This document shows, in pieces, positions 17,428 through 26,650 of a stretch of DNA of 64,000 nt. The position numbers and the translations under genes were made by a program. The DNA is taken from assembly GCF_036017035.1 (NCBI RefSeq), contig NZ_JAYXHS010000004.1, positions 526,779-590,778 of the forward strand, read 5' to 3'. Below the pieces are notes generated by a model. It saw only the letters and a list, made by a program, of their open reading frames with translations. It did no database searches and was not told the DNA's origin. Origin of the DNA: Viridibacterium silvisoli (GTDB lineage: Bacteria; Pseudomonadota; Gammaproteobacteria; Burkholderiales; Rhodocyclaceae). The first letter of the stretch is position 1; the number at the start of each line of letters is the position of its first letter.

Positions 17428-19476
17428 TTATCGAGCGATCGACAACACTTCGTCGAACAGGCTCTTTGCGATGTTCATGGCGCGGGCCGCCGCCTGGTAC
17501 GCCTGCTGGTACCGGATCAGGTTCGCCGCCTCTTCGTCGAGGTTCACACCCGAGATGCTTTGCTGACTCGCGATGGCCTGGTCATACAGGCCTTCCTGTG
17601 CGGTCACGCCTACCTCTGCATCGCGCGATTTGGTACCCACGTCGCTGACCAGTTGTGAGTACGCGTAACCGTAGCTCGCGCCACCATTGAGCATGGTCTT
17701 GGCGTTCTGCAAAGCGCCAAGCGCCAGTGCATTGCGATTGTCCGACGTGCCCAGAGGATTCGTCGTGATGCGGAATACGTCGCCATTCGCCGGGTCGCCA
17801 CTGATCGTGAAAGACATGGCCGGCGAACCGATTTCGAAGGTCTTGCCCGCACCGTCGATGGCCGGGTCATAGGAGTTGTTGGCCGTCAGCGTGCCTTGCG
17901 GGGTGCCAGGGTCGGCAGGGTCCAGCGTATTGACGCCGCTGCGCACATTCAGCGTCACGGCCGCGCCAGCCGCATTGACTGCGGAAAAGGTCTTGGTCGT
18001 CGCGTTGTAAGTCACGGTGACCGTGCCGAAGTCCGGCTTGCCATCCACGACGGCAGTGTCGAAGCCGGTCAGCGACACGACCTGACCGCCACCGATCTTT
18101 GCCGTACCCGTGTTGCTCGTTTCGGCCGCCAGCGCGAACGGTGCAGCTGCGGCAACCTTGCGCGTGTCCTGGATGGCCATCTGCATGCTCTCCGCCGCCT
18201 TGCGCGTCGGCTGGATCAGGAAGGTGTCGCCATCGGTCGGCGTGCTGCCCATGGTCAGTGAAAAACCATAGCGCAGGGTCTTGTCGGCATTAGTCGGGTC
18301 GGTCGTCGTGCCATCCGGTGGCGTCGCCCCGGTATAGACCGTCATGCCATCGGAGTTGCGACGCAGCGTGTAGCCGGTGGCCGTGAAGTAGCTCAAGGTG
18401 TAGTCCTCGCTCTTCAGGTCTTCGGCCTGTGTGTATGACGCCGTCACCGATACTGCAGCCGTGGACGACAATTGTTTGACGTCCGGCGTCAGATTCTTGA
18501 AGTACAGCCCGCCGAGGCTGCCGTCGAGATCCTGCCCCAGCGCGTGCTGGTCGTTCATGTTCTTCGTGATCGTCACGGCCAGCTTGCCCAGCTCGTTCTG
18601 CGCCACGTTCAGGGCTTCATCACGGAAGCGGATCAAGCCGCCCATCACGCCGCCGCTGATGAGGTTGTCCGAGATCAGGATGCTGGACGAGCCGACAGTC
18701 GAGAAGATCGCCTGCTCTTCGGGATTGGTTGGGGACTGCCCCACCGTCAGGCCATAGGCAGTCTGCCCGACAACCAGGGGCTGGCCGGAGCCGAAGAACA
18801 GATTGATCTGGCCGTCGGACTGCGCCGACGCCGTCACGCGCACCTGCTCGTTGATCTTGCTGATCAACTGGTCGCGCAGATCGTGCAGGTCATTCGCCGG
18901 CAAGCCAGCACCGCCGCTTTCGGTGATGCCGATGCGGTAGTTCAACTCGGCCACCTGCTTGGCCAGCGAAGTCACCGTCTGGGCGGACTCCGACAGCTGG
19001 GCTTTCACGCCACTGCGAATCTCCGTCAGGCGCTGGCTCAACGCATGAAAACGTTCGACCAGCGACTGGCTCGACGACAGCAAGGACTGGCGCGAGGGAA
19101 TGCTGGACGGATTGGTCGACAGCTCCTGCAGGCCCTTGAAGAAGTTGTCGATGGCTGGCGAGAGACCAACCGTATCGTCGGCCAGCAGATTGTCGATCTG
19201 CTTGATCTCGGTGTTGTAGGTCGAGAACTCGGCCTTCGCCGTGCTCGCAGACATCACCTGCGCCGCCTGGAACTGACTGTAGATGCGCTGGACCGCATCC
19301 ACCTTTGCGCCTTGGCCGAAAAAGCCCGCGCCCGTGAACAGACCTGTCTGTGCTGACTGGATGACGCGCTGGCGGTTGTAGCCATCGGTCGACGAGTTCG
19401 CGATGTTATGGCCAGTCGTCGTCAGCCCTGCCTGTGCGGCATTCAGGGCTGTCAGGCTGATACTCATCAGGCTCAT
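17428..19476 (-). CDS. flgK: Flagellar hook-associated protein FlgK (HAP1)
   Basis: FlgK, 682 residues, is the first junction protein on the hook tip. The N terminus (SLTALNAAQAGLTTTGHNIANSSTDGYNRQ) carries the rod/hook/FlgK ANSSTDGY-type motif, and the C terminus (SGVNLDEEAANLIRYQQAYQ) is the conserved export/D0 region. A GAGGAG ribosome site sits before the ATG. Upstream is hrpA rather than flgJ, so flgKL are separated here from the rest of the flagellar operons and use their own -24/-12 promoter. Confidence 0.95.
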   Translation of the reverse strand: MSLMSISLTALNAAQAGLTTTGHNIANSSTDGYNRQRVIQSAQTGLFTGAGFFGQGAKVDAVQRIYSQFQAAQVMSASTAKAEFSTYNTEIKQIDNLLADDTVGLSPAIDNFFKGLQELSTNPSSIPSRQSLLSSSQSLVERFHALSQRLTEIRSGVKAQLSESAQTVTSLAKQVAELNYRIGITESGGAGLPANDLHDLRDQLISKINEQVRVTASAQSDGQINLFFGSGQPLVVGQTAYGLTVGQSPTNPEEQAIFSTVGSSSILISDNLISGGVMGGLIRFRDEALNVAQNELGKLAVTITKNMNDQHALGQDLDGSLGGLYFKNLTPDVKQLSSTAAVSVTASYTQAEDLKSEDYTLSYFTATGYTLRRNSDGMTVYTGATPPDGTTTDPTNADKTLRYGFSLTMGSTPTDGDTFLIQPTRKAAESMQMAIQDTRKVAAAAPFALAAETSNTGTAKIGGGQVVSLTGFDTAVVDGKPDFGTVTVTYNATTKTFSAVNAAGAAVTLNVRSGVNTLDPADPGTPQGTLTANNSYDPAIDGAGKTFEIGSPAMSFTISGDPANGDVFRITTNPLGTSDNRNALALGALQNAKTMLNGGASYGYAYSQLVSDVGTKSRDAEVGVTAQEGLYDQAIASQQSISGVNLDEEAANLIRYQQAYQAAARAMNIAKSLFDEVLSIAR

Positions 19477-19509
19477 GGGGCGAACTCCTCAACTGTCTGG
19501 TCAGGAGAT

Positions 19510-19525
19510 AGCAAGACCTTTGCCA
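19510..19525 (-). promoter_or_regulatory. Sigma-54 (-24/-12) promoter of flgK
   Basis: On the reverse strand the 16-mer TGGCAAAGGTCTTGCT matches the consensus TGGCAC-N5-TTGCW with correct TGGC-N7-TTGC spacing. The predicted start would be about 20 nt before the flgK ATG. An enhancer-binding regulator such as FleQ/FlrC-type would be required; none is in the window. Confidence 0.7.
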
Positions 19526-19864
19526 GTTGGGCGAGATGCAACAGGGGCGCGGCTTTGGCCGGAGAGGCCCGTGTTTACTGGGCTTGCCGTAAATGGTGAA
19601 GCGGCAAGATTTGCCGCCAGAACCGGCAATCGGTGGCCGGTCAAGCCAGGTGGAGATTGAATACGCGGATCGCAGCTCCTGACTATCTGCGTGGGGGGCG
19701 AAAGGCTGCCCGGACCTGATTCGCTTCAAAAATATCTGCCTCGGAAGGCCTGAAAAAACGCGGCGAGGGTGCGACTGGCAGGGCGGCTCGCACAAAGCAG
19801 CTTGAGCACGGCGAGCGAGCCAACGACGCCCAGCCATGGCCGCAGCCCGTTTTGTCGGGCCACC
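19526..19864. other. Spacer between hrpA 3' end and flgK promoter
   Basis: About 340 nt without a credible gene. It holds short palindromes: GCGGCAA / TTGCCGC near 19602-19618 and ACCGGC / GCCGGT near 19622-19641, which could be regulator sites for flgK. A run of six T on the reverse strand near 19750 follows a weak GC hairpin and may end hrpA transcription. Confidence 0.4.
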
Positions 19865-22800
19865 CTACCGCGGCCGCCCCGCCCAGACTTTCTGCAAGCG
19901 CTTCGCGCTGACCGGCACCGGCGTCTTCAGCTCCTGCGCGAACAGACTCACGCGCAACTCCTCGAGTTGCCAGCGGAATTCCTCCAGCTGCGGATCGACG
20001 ACATTCGCTTTCAGCTTGGCCAGATGCTCACGCTCGAACGGCGTCGCGACCGAGCGCCACTCGCCGATCAACTGCGCATCACGCGCCGGGTCATTGCGCC
20101 ACTTGTCGACGCGCGTCGCCGCCGCCTTCAGGTAACGCGGGAAATGCGCAATGCGCTCATACGGATTCGCCATCAGGAAATCCTTCGGCATCAAGCGCTC
20201 GAGCTGGGCCTGGATATCTGCCGTCAGGTCAGCCGCGTTCTTCAGGCCCACAAGCTTCTTCGTCACGGCCGCATGCTCGGTAAGCAAGCTGCCGACCAGA
20301 CGCATCAACTCCTGCGCTACCAGCGAGATACGCGGCTTGGCCTCCAGCGTGCGCTTTGCGAACGACTCCGCATCGGTTGGCCACGGCGGCAGCAGACATG
20401 TACGCGTCAGCGTGGCTTCGACCAGTTGAGCCTTCAGATCCGCCTCGTTGCCGAAGGGCAGGAACTTCAGCGCGAGATCGCGCAAGCCCGGCAGGCGCTC
20501 GATGTTCTTCACCTGATCCTTGAGCGTCAGCGCAAACAGCCGCGCCAGCCCCTTGCGATGCATGCGCGTCGCCTCCTCTTCCGTGTCGAAGGGTCGCAGG
20601 CTCACTGAGTTGCCATCGTCATGCAGCGCCGGGAAGCCGATCAGCGTGCGACTGCCGACCTTCACTTCGAGCAGTTCGGGGAGTTCGCCGAAGGACCAGG
20701 TGGTGAGCTTTTCAAGCACCGCTGTTTGCGACGATCCCCCCCTCTCCCGGCCCAACGGGCCACCCTCTCCCTCAGGGAGAGGGGACTGCTGAGCGAGCGC
20801 CTTGCTTTCAACGCTGGCCCGCACATTGCCGTTCCCTCCCCCCAGGGGGAGGGTGGCGCTTTGCGCCGGGAGAGGGGAAAAGCCGCGTTCAGTCTCAGAC
20901 TTCGCGGCAGCAGGCTTGATGCTCAACCCCGCCAACTGCGCCCCCAGCGAACCCTCCACCTGCCCTGCCCTGAACGCCGCCAGCACCTGATCCTTGAAGC
21001 GCAGGCGCAGATCCATCAGGTTGCGCGACTGCCCCAGCACGCGGCCATGCTCATCGATCACGCGGAAGTTCATGAAGCAATGCGGGTTCAGGTTCTCCGC
21101 GCGGAAGCTCTCCAGCGGCAACTTGAGTTGCACACGCTCCTCAACAAATGTCTGCAAGCCACGCAGCAAGGGTTCATCGGTAACGAATTTCTTCTCGTTG
21201 AACGCCACCATGAATTCGCGCCCGCTCTCGCTGATCGGCTGCAGACGGTGGCGATGCTTCGGCGGCACCGTCTTCATCAAGCCGACCACCTTCTCTTCCA
21301 GCAAGCCGGGCACCAGCCACTCGCAGCGGTTGATTGGCACCTGGTTGAGCATCGCCAGCGGCACGGTCAGCGTGACGCCATCTTCGGGGTCGCGCGGCTC
21401 GTGCACGTAAGTCAGCTTGAGCTTCTGCCCAAGCACCGTCAGCGACGCCGGGAAGTTGTCGCTGGTCACGCCGGCCGCCTCGTGGCGCATCAACTGTTCG
21501 CGCTCGAGATGCAGCAAGCGCGGCTGCTCACGCTCGGCCTTCTTGCGCCAGACCTCAAAGCTGCGCACATCGGTCACCTCGGCCGGAATCTGCGCGTCGT
21601 AGAAAGCCTCGATCAGCGACTTGTCGACCAGCAAGTCCGGGCGACGCATCTTGTGCTCCAGCCGCTCGATCTCCGTCATCAGGCGTTCGTTGTGCTGGAA
21701 GAAGGGCATCGCCTTCGCATGTGCATCTTCCAGATCTCCCTCCACCAGCGCCTCGCGGATGAAGATCTCGCGGCACATTGCCGGATCGATATCCGAGTAC
21801 GCCACCGGACGCCGCGCATACAGCGTGAGCCCGTACAGCACGCCGCGCTCGTAGGCGCGCACCGCGCCATGCTTCTTCTCCCAGTGCGGCTCGTATACCT
21901 GCTTCTTCACGAGATGCCCGCCGACTTCCTCGATCCACTCCGGTTCGATACGCGCGATGCAGCGTGCATACAGGCGCGAGGTGTCGATCAACTCGGCCGC
22001 CATCAGCCACTTGCCAGCCTTCTTCGCCAGATAAGAACTCGGGTGCGGCCAGAAGCGGATGGCACGCGCGCCGAGATAAGCGCCTGCGTTCTGCCCTACC
22101 GTTTCTTCCTGCTTCACGCCGATGTGGCCCAGCAAACCCGTCAACAGCGCCTTGTGGATGGCCTCGTACTGACGCTCGGCTTCATTGGTCTTCGCCTTGC
22201 TCGCTGCAGCGGCAAGCGCATGATGTGGGACGTTCTTCGCTCCACCGCCGTCGTTCCCGCGAGTTGTGGATACTGAGCGGGAATCCAGTGTCTTTGCCTC
22301 TTGCCCCGAACGACGCTGGGTGCCCGCTCGCTTATCAGAGCTCGCTGAAATGACGGATTTGTCACTCACTTCGGCACGTAACCAGCCATGCTCGGCGCAC
22401 AGTGAATGCAGCTGCCCATGCACATCGCGCCACTCGCGCATGCGCAACCAGGACAGGAAGTTCTGCTTGCACCAGGCCTTCTGCTTCGACGAGCCCTCGT
22501 GCTTCCAGACTTCGTCCGCGACGTTCCACAGATTCACATACCAGAGGAATTCCGAGCGCGCCTCGTTCTTGTCTTCGCCGAACTGCTCCGGCTTGTCGCT
22601 GCGCGGCATGCGGAACTTCGCATGCGCCTGATCCGCCGTGCCCGTCTGCTCCGGCGGCCGATCACGCGGGTCTTGCGTCGATAGCGCGGCGGCGATGACC
22701 AGCACTTCATCGAGGCAACCGCGATCACGCGCCGCCAGTAGCATGCGGCCGATTTTCGGGTCGAGCGGCAGCTTGGCCAGCTCCTTGCCGATCGGCGTCA

Positions 22801-24307
22801 GTTCATTGTCGTCATCGACCGCGCCTAGTTCGTTGAGCAACTGGTAGCCGTCGCCAATCGCACGCGGTGTCGGCGCATCGATGAACGGAAACGCTTCCAC
22901 TGCGCCGAGATGCAGCGACTTCATGCGCAGGATGACGCCAGCCAGCGATGAACGCAGGATCTCCGGCTCGGTGTGCGCGAGGCGCTTGTTGAAATCCTCT
23001 TCATCGTAAAGGCGTATGCAGATGCCATCCTGCACGCGGCCGCAACGCCCCGCTCGCTGCTTGGCCGCGCTCTGCGCGATCTTCTCGACCTGCAGCAGCT
23101 CGACCTTGTTACGCACGGAATAGCGGTTCATGCGCGCGAGACCGGCATCCACCACGTAGCGGATGCCCGGCACGGTCAACGAAGTCTCGGCAACGTTGGT
23201 CGACAGCACGACACGTCGGCCATTCGAGCGGCCAAACACACGCTGCTGCTCCTGCGCGGACTGGCGCGCGAAGAGGGTCAGTATTTCGGTGCCGGGCGCA
23301 TGGTGCTTGCGCAGTGCTTCCGCCGCTTCACGAATCTCACGCTCGCCCGGCAGGAAGACCAGCACATCGCCCGGGCCTTCACGCTGCAACTCGTCGACAG
23401 CATCGACGATGGCCTCGTACAGGTCCTTGTCCTGCCGCCGCGCCGCACGTTGCGCGGCCAGCTCGCGCTCACGCTGAGTCTGTTGCGCCACGAAGCCTGG
23501 CCGCACTTCGTCTTCGATGGGCCGATAGCGCACCTCGATCGGATACAAACGCCCCGACACCTCGATCACTGGCGCCGGCTTGCCATTGATGGCGAAGTGA
23601 TTCGCAAAGCGCTCCGCATCCAGCGTCGCCGACGTCACGATCAGCTTCATGTCACGCCGCTTCTGCAGCAAGGTGCTCAGATAGCCCAACAGGAAATCGA
23701 TATTGAGGCTGCGCTCATGCGCCTCGTCGATGATCAGCGTGTCATACGCCGACAGCAACGGATCGCCCTGCGTCTCCGCGAGCAGGATGCCGTCGGTCAT
23801 GAGCTTGATGTAACTCTCAGGCTTCGTCTGGTCGGTGAAGCGGATCTTGTAGCCAACCGTGCTGCCAAGCTCGCTCCCCAGTTCCTCGGCGATACGCGCA
23901 GCTGTGGCGCGCGCGGCAATACGGCGCGGCTGCGTGTGGCCGATCAGCCCCGCTTCGCCACGGCCCAGCTCAAGGCATATCTTGGGAATCTGTGTCGTCT
24001 TGCCAGAGCCGGTCTCGCCACAGATGATGACTACCTGATGATCACGAATCGCCAGAGCAATCTCGTCGCGCCGCTGATTGACCGGCAAGTCATCCGGAAA
24101 CGTTGGCTTAGGCAAACCTTCGCGACGCTTGGCGCGCGTCGCAATGCTGCGCTCGAACTTCTCACGCAAACCATCGGGCAAGGCATCGAGGCGTTCGATG
24201 GGCGCGGGCAAGGCCCGCAATGCACGACGCAAGGCGGGTCGGTCTTTGGAGAGAAGAAGGTCGAGCAAGGAAGCCACTGAAGATGAACGCAAAGCAAAGC
24301 GCGCCAT
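19865..24307 (-). CDS. hrpA: ATP-dependent RNA helicase HrpA, enlarged by repeat-derived insertions
   Basis: A DEAH-box RNA helicase of about 1480 residues, longer than the roughly 1300 of E. coli HrpA. Motif I GETGSGKTTQIPK, motif II DEAH (IIDEAHERSL), motif III TSATLD and the RAGRCGR motif are all present near the N terminus, followed by the DEAH C-terminal domains and a long HrpA-specific tail. Known members act in ribosome and mRNA processing or rescue. Two stretches do not look like helicase sequence: about residues 650-686 (STTRGNDGGG region) and about 1143-1189 (SPLPEGEGGPLGRERGG region). Both coincide with DNA repeats described separately, and the frame stays open through them. The start at 24307 (MARFALRSS) is chosen over an ATG 16 codons upstream; this is uncertain. 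Confidence 0.92.
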   Translation of the reverse strand: MARFALRSSSVASLLDLLLSKDRPALRRALRALPAPIERLDALPDGLREKFERSIATRAKRREGLPKPTFPDDLPVNQRRDEIALAIRDHQVVIICGETGSGKTTQIPKICLELGRGEAGLIGHTQPRRIAARATAARIAEELGSELGSTVGYKIRFTDQTKPESYIKLMTDGILLAETQGDPLLSAYDTLIIDEAHERSLNIDFLLGYLSTLLQKRRDMKLIVTSATLDAERFANHFAINGKPAPVIEVSGRLYPIEVRYRPIEDEVRPGFVAQQTQRERELAAQRAARRQDKDLYEAIVDAVDELQREGPGDVLVFLPGEREIREAAEALRKHHAPGTEILTLFARQSAQEQQRVFGRSNGRRVVLSTNVAETSLTVPGIRYVVDAGLARMNRYSVRNKVELLQVEKIAQSAAKQRAGRCGRVQDGICIRLYDEEDFNKRLAHTEPEILRSSLAGVILRMKSLHLGAVEAFPFIDAPTPRAIGDGYQLLNELGAVDDDNELTPIGKELAKLPLDPKIGRMLLAARDRGCLDEVLVIAAALSTQDPRDRPPEQTGTADQAHAKFRMPRSDKPEQFGEDKNEARSEFLWYVNLWNVADEVWKHEGSSKQKAWCKQNFLSWLRMREWRDVHGQLHSLCAEHGWLRAEVSDKSVISASSDKRAGTQRRSGQEAKTLDSRSVSTTRGNDGGGAKNVPHHALAAAASKAKTNEAERQYEAIHKALLTGLLGHIGVKQEETVGQNAGAYLGARAIRFWPHPSSYLAKKAGKWLMAAELIDTSRLYARCIARIEPEWIEEVGGHLVKKQVYEPHWEKKHGAVRAYERGVLYGLTLYARRPVAYSDIDPAMCREIFIREALVEGDLEDAHAKAMPFFQHNERLMTEIERLEHKMRRPDLLVDKSLIEAFYDAQIPAEVTDVRSFEVWRKKAEREQPRLLHLEREQLMRHEAAGVTSDNFPASLTVLGQKLKLTYVHEPRDPEDGVTLTVPLAMLNQVPINRCEWLVPGLLEEKVVGLMKTVPPKHRHRLQPISESGREFMVAFNEKKFVTDEPLLRGLQTFVEERVQLKLPLESFRAENLNPHCFMNFRVIDEHGRVLGQSRNLMDLRLRFKDQVLAAFRAGQVEGSLGAQLAGLSIKPAAAKSETERGFSPLPAQSATLPLGGGNGNVRASVESKALAQQSPLPEGEGGPLGRERGGSSQTAVLEKLTTWSFGELPELLEVKVGSRTLIGFPALHDDGNSVSLRPFDTEEEATRMHRKGLARLFALTLKDQVKNIERLPGLRDLALKFLPFGNEADLKAQLVEATLTRTCLLPPWPTDAESFAKRTLEAKPRISLVAQELMRLVGSLLTEHAAVTKKLVGLKNAADLTADIQAQLERLMPKDFLMANPYERIAHFPRYLKAAATRVDKWRNDPARDAQLIGEWRSVATPFEREHLAKLKANVVDPQLEEFRWQLEELRVSLFAQELKTPVPVSAKRLQKVWAGRPR
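20741..20878. repeat. Inverted pair of CCCTCTCCC-type repeats inside hrpA (family B)
   Basis: Copy 1 (about 20741-20785) and copy 2 (about 20833-20878) are opposite orientations of one unit made of CCCTCTCC...GGGAGAGGG arms with a short GGCC-type stem. A third copy lies at 24376-24427 outside the gene. Together with the spacer they add roughly 46 in-frame codons to the HrpA C-terminal region. Confidence 0.85.
22248..22357. repeat. Degenerate family A REP element inside hrpA
   Basis: CGTCGTTCCCGCGAG at one end, GCGGGAATCCAGTG inside, and TGAAATGACGGA at the other end resemble a decayed form of the intergenic repeats at 10768 and 50830. The element is translated within HrpA without a stop or frameshift. 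Its degeneracy suggests an old insertion. Confidence 0.7.
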
Positions 24308-24375
24308 TTTACGTGACAAGTCACGCCAGCCCTTCGCAATGTGCAATAGGACCAATCGACCAAAGCCACGTTGCC

Positions 24376-24427
24376 GTCCCCTCGCCCTGAGGGAGAGGGT
24401 GGCCCGTCAGGGCCGGGAGAGGGGGAA
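24376..24427. repeat. Family B repeat upstream of hrpA
   Basis: The sequence CCCTGAGGGAGAGGGTGGCC...GGCCGGGAGAGGGGG (outline) matches copy 2 inside hrpA in the same orientation. It lies in the 220-nt divergent region between hrpA and the phoD-like gene, close to where an hrpA promoter would be expected. Confidence 0.8.
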
Positions 24428-24527
24428 ATCGCGGATAAGGACAACCGCAGCCCTTGAGGTCAGCCCTCATCTCGGCGCATCCGCCCACATGCCACAATCC
24501 ACCACCTGACGCAGCCGCCACAAGACC

Positions 24528-26087
24528 ATGAACCGCCGCGAACTCCTCAAACTCGCCTCCGCTGCAGCCCTCGCACAAAGCCTGCCACGCAGCCTGCTCG
24601 GTGCCACATCACTTGCAGACAACCCCTTCGCGCTCGGCATCGCCAGCGGCTCGCCGCGCCACGACGGCGTCGTACTCTGGACCCGCCTGCTCTCGTCCGG
24701 AAATGGCTTCGACAACAAACCCATCGCCGTGTATTGGGAAATTGCCGACGACGAGCATTTCAAGCGCATCGTGCAGAAAGGCAGCGCACCCGCCCTGCCC
24801 CTGCTCGGCTACTCGGTCCACGTAGAAGTCGAAAACCTGCAGCCAGACCGCTGGTATTTCTACCGCTTCAACGCGCTGGGTAACACCAGTCCGGTCGGCC
24901 GCACGCGCACCTTCGCGGCGCCGGGAATCGTCGCCGACAAGATGCGCCTCGCCTACGCCTCCTGCCAGCGCTGGGAGCATGGCTACTACGCAGCCTGGCG
25001 CCACATGCAGGCCGAGCAGCTCGACGCAGTCTTCTTCGTCGGCGACTACATCTACGAATATGCAAAGGGTAAGAACGACATACGCTCGCACGACCTCGCC
25101 AAGCCGAAGGACATTGCGGGCTATCGCGATCGCTACGCGCTCTACAAGAGCGACCCGAACCTGCAAGGCATGCACGCGCAATGCCCCTGGCTGTTCACCT
25201 GGGACGATCACGAGGTCATCAACGACTACGCCGGCCTGAACGGTCCCGGCGTCAGCGGCGACTTCGCAGCCCAGCGCGCGGCGGCGTACCAGGCTTTCTA
25301 CGAAAACCAGCCGCTACGCGCCAGCGTGCTCACGCGAGCGCTTGACGGTCTCGTCGGCGGACGCAATCAAGGCGCGGAGACACGCATCTATGGCCGCGCA
25401 AGCTTCGGCAAGCTCGTCGACTTCCACATCCTCGACACACGCCAGTACCGCACTCCCCAAGCCTGTTCTGACAGCAAGGGCGGCGCCAGCGTGCGCCTCG
25501 ACACCTGTGCCGAACTCAATGCGCCAGAGCGCAGCATGCTTGGCTTCGAGCAAGAACGCTGGCTCGCGGATGGCCTCAAGAACAGTGCCGAGCGCGCGCC
25601 GCGCTGGACAGTCATCGTGCAGGAAACACGCTTCGGCCAGACCATCAACCGCGGCAAGAATCCCACTGTCAGCAACGACGCCTGGGACGGCTACCCCGGC
25701 ACGCGCCAGCGCATCATCGACACGCTGCAGAGCACGCGCACACCCAACCCTGTTGTCCTCGGTGGCGACGTGCACTCCAACTGGGTCGGACACATCAAGG
25801 CCGACTACAACAAGTCCGACAGCGCCAACATCGGCGTCGAATTCACCGGCACCAGCATCAGCTCCAATAGCAGCAACGCCGAGCACATACCCAAGCGCGT
25901 CGAACAGAACCCGCACTTCATCTTCGGTGACGGCTACAAACGCGGCTACGGCGTCGTCGAACTCTCACCCAGGCAGCTCACCACCACCTTGCGCGCGGTC
26001 AGCGACGTCACGCAGCCCGACTCAGGCATCGAAACCCTCGCGCAATTCGTCGTCGAACACGGCAAACCCGAGCTCCACAGAGCCTAG
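24528..26087 (+). CDS. phoD: PhoD-type alkaline phosphatase/phosphodiesterase
   Basis: A 519-residue exported metallophosphoesterase of the PhoD family. It starts MNRRELLKLASAAALAQS, a twin-arginine-like signal (RRELLKL). A PhoD N-terminal beta domain follows, then the catalytic domain with metal-binding stretches LAYASCQRWEHG, FFVGDYIYEYA, TWDDHEVINDYAG and VVLGGDVHSNW. It should release phosphate from phosphodiesters and monoesters in the periplasm or outside, using Ca/Fe in characterised members. It stands alone, divergent from hrpA. No PHO box was identified with confidence. Confidence 0.9.
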   Translation: MNRRELLKLASAAALAQSLPRSLLGATSLADNPFALGIASGSPRHDGVVLWTRLLSSGNGFDNKPIAVYWEIADDEHFKRIVQKGSAPALPLLGYSVHVEVENLQPDRWYFYRFNALGNTSPVGRTRTFAAPGIVADKMRLAYASCQRWEHGYYAAWRHMQAEQLDAVFFVGDYIYEYAKGKNDIRSHDLAKPKDIAGYRDRYALYKSDPNLQGMHAQCPWLFTWDDHEVINDYAGLNGPGVSGDFAAQRAAAYQAFYENQPLRASVLTRALDGLVGGRNQGAETRIYGRASFGKLVDFHILDTRQYRTPQACSDSKGGASVRLDTCAELNAPERSMLGFEQERWLADGLKNSAERAPRWTVIVQETRFGQTINRGKNPTVSNDAWDGYPGTRQRIIDTLQSTRTPNPVVLGGDVHSNWVGHIKADYNKSDSANIGVEFTGTSISSNSSNAEHIPKRVEQNPHFIFGDGYKRGYGVVELSPRQLTTTLRAVSDVTQPDSGIETLAQFVVEHGKPELHRA

Positions 26088-26452
26088 ATCCACACGGGCC
26101 GCTCGGATAAGCACAGCGCCTTCCGAGATTGCTCCTGCAAACATGGGCAGGGCTGGTGGTCAAGGTCGCAGCCGGGGGCGCTTTGCTTTCCAAAGCACCA
26201 CCCCGGACACGTTTGCCAACTCAAGCAGATTCATCTCTCCTGCGCCCCCTCAGCTTTACGACCCGGCTGTCTTTTCCTTACCTGACCGCCTACGCAATGC
26301 CTCAATGACGAGAATTTGTATCTATCTGTTACACAACAAATTTCATCAGATAGAACAAAATTGAGACCAGTCACATAAACAATGTCGATGAATTTGACAA
26401 CATCAACAATCGGTAAAACTTACTCACTATAAAAATCAGTGATATAGCAATA
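26088..26452. other. Long AT-rich intergenic region before the PEP-CTERM promoter
   Basis: No gene is supported here. The first 200 nt are GC-rich and include an imperfect GCCGGGGGCGCTTTG hairpin that may end phoD transcription. From about 26310 the sequence becomes clearly AT-rich, which fits an upstream activator-binding region for the -24/-12 promoter that follows. Confidence 0.5.
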
Positions 26453-26468
26453 TGGCTTGCTAATTGCT
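26453..26468 (+). promoter_or_regulatory. Sigma-54 (-24/-12) promoter of the PEP-CTERM gene
   Basis: TGGCTTGCTAATTGCT has TGGC and TTGC at the exact N7 spacing of RpoN promoters. Transcription would start near 26480, leaving a leader of about 170 nt. Sigma-54 control by the PrsK/PrsR two-component system has been proposed for PEP-CTERM/exosortase genes, which fits. Confidence 0.72.
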
Positions 26469-26479
26469 TCCAACTCCAG

Positions 26480-26650
26480 CGGAGTCGACATCAGATTCTT
26501 GAGGGAGGGCCACTCGGTGGAGGCACAAGCCGGAGGTCATGAAAGATTCACTATCCGGTCACGGGATTTGACGTTTTCGGATAACCTCATGCGCGGGAAC
26601 GTGATTTAGTTCCCCGGGTGAAAAAAAATAAACCTATGTGGAGAGTTGAC
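26480..26650 (+). promoter_or_regulatory. Structured 5' leader RNA of the PEP-CTERM gene
   Basis: Within this leader I see five pairings in order: CCAC/GTGG (26510-26513 with 26517-26520), GGC/GCC (26522-26524 with 26529-26531), GAGGT/ACCTC (26533-26537 with 26584-26588) enclosing TATCCG/CGGATA (26552-26557 with 26578-26583) and GTCA/TGAC (26558-26561 with 26569-26572), then GGGAAC/GTTCCC (26595-26600 with 26609-26614). The ribosome site GGAGAG follows at 26640. The nested, ordered stems suggest a folded regulatory RNA. It does not match any riboswitch class that I can recall. Confidence 0.5.

Noticed and set aside
20621..22276. Long forward open frame opposite hrpA
   Set aside because: Another antisense shadow; the reverse frame contains unmistakable DEAH-helicase sequence.
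26594..26628. GGGAAC/GTTCCC hairpin followed by eight A as a possible terminator
   Set aside because: On the forward strand the run is A, not T. On the reverse strand the T-run comes before the hairpin. It is better read as part of the leader RNA.
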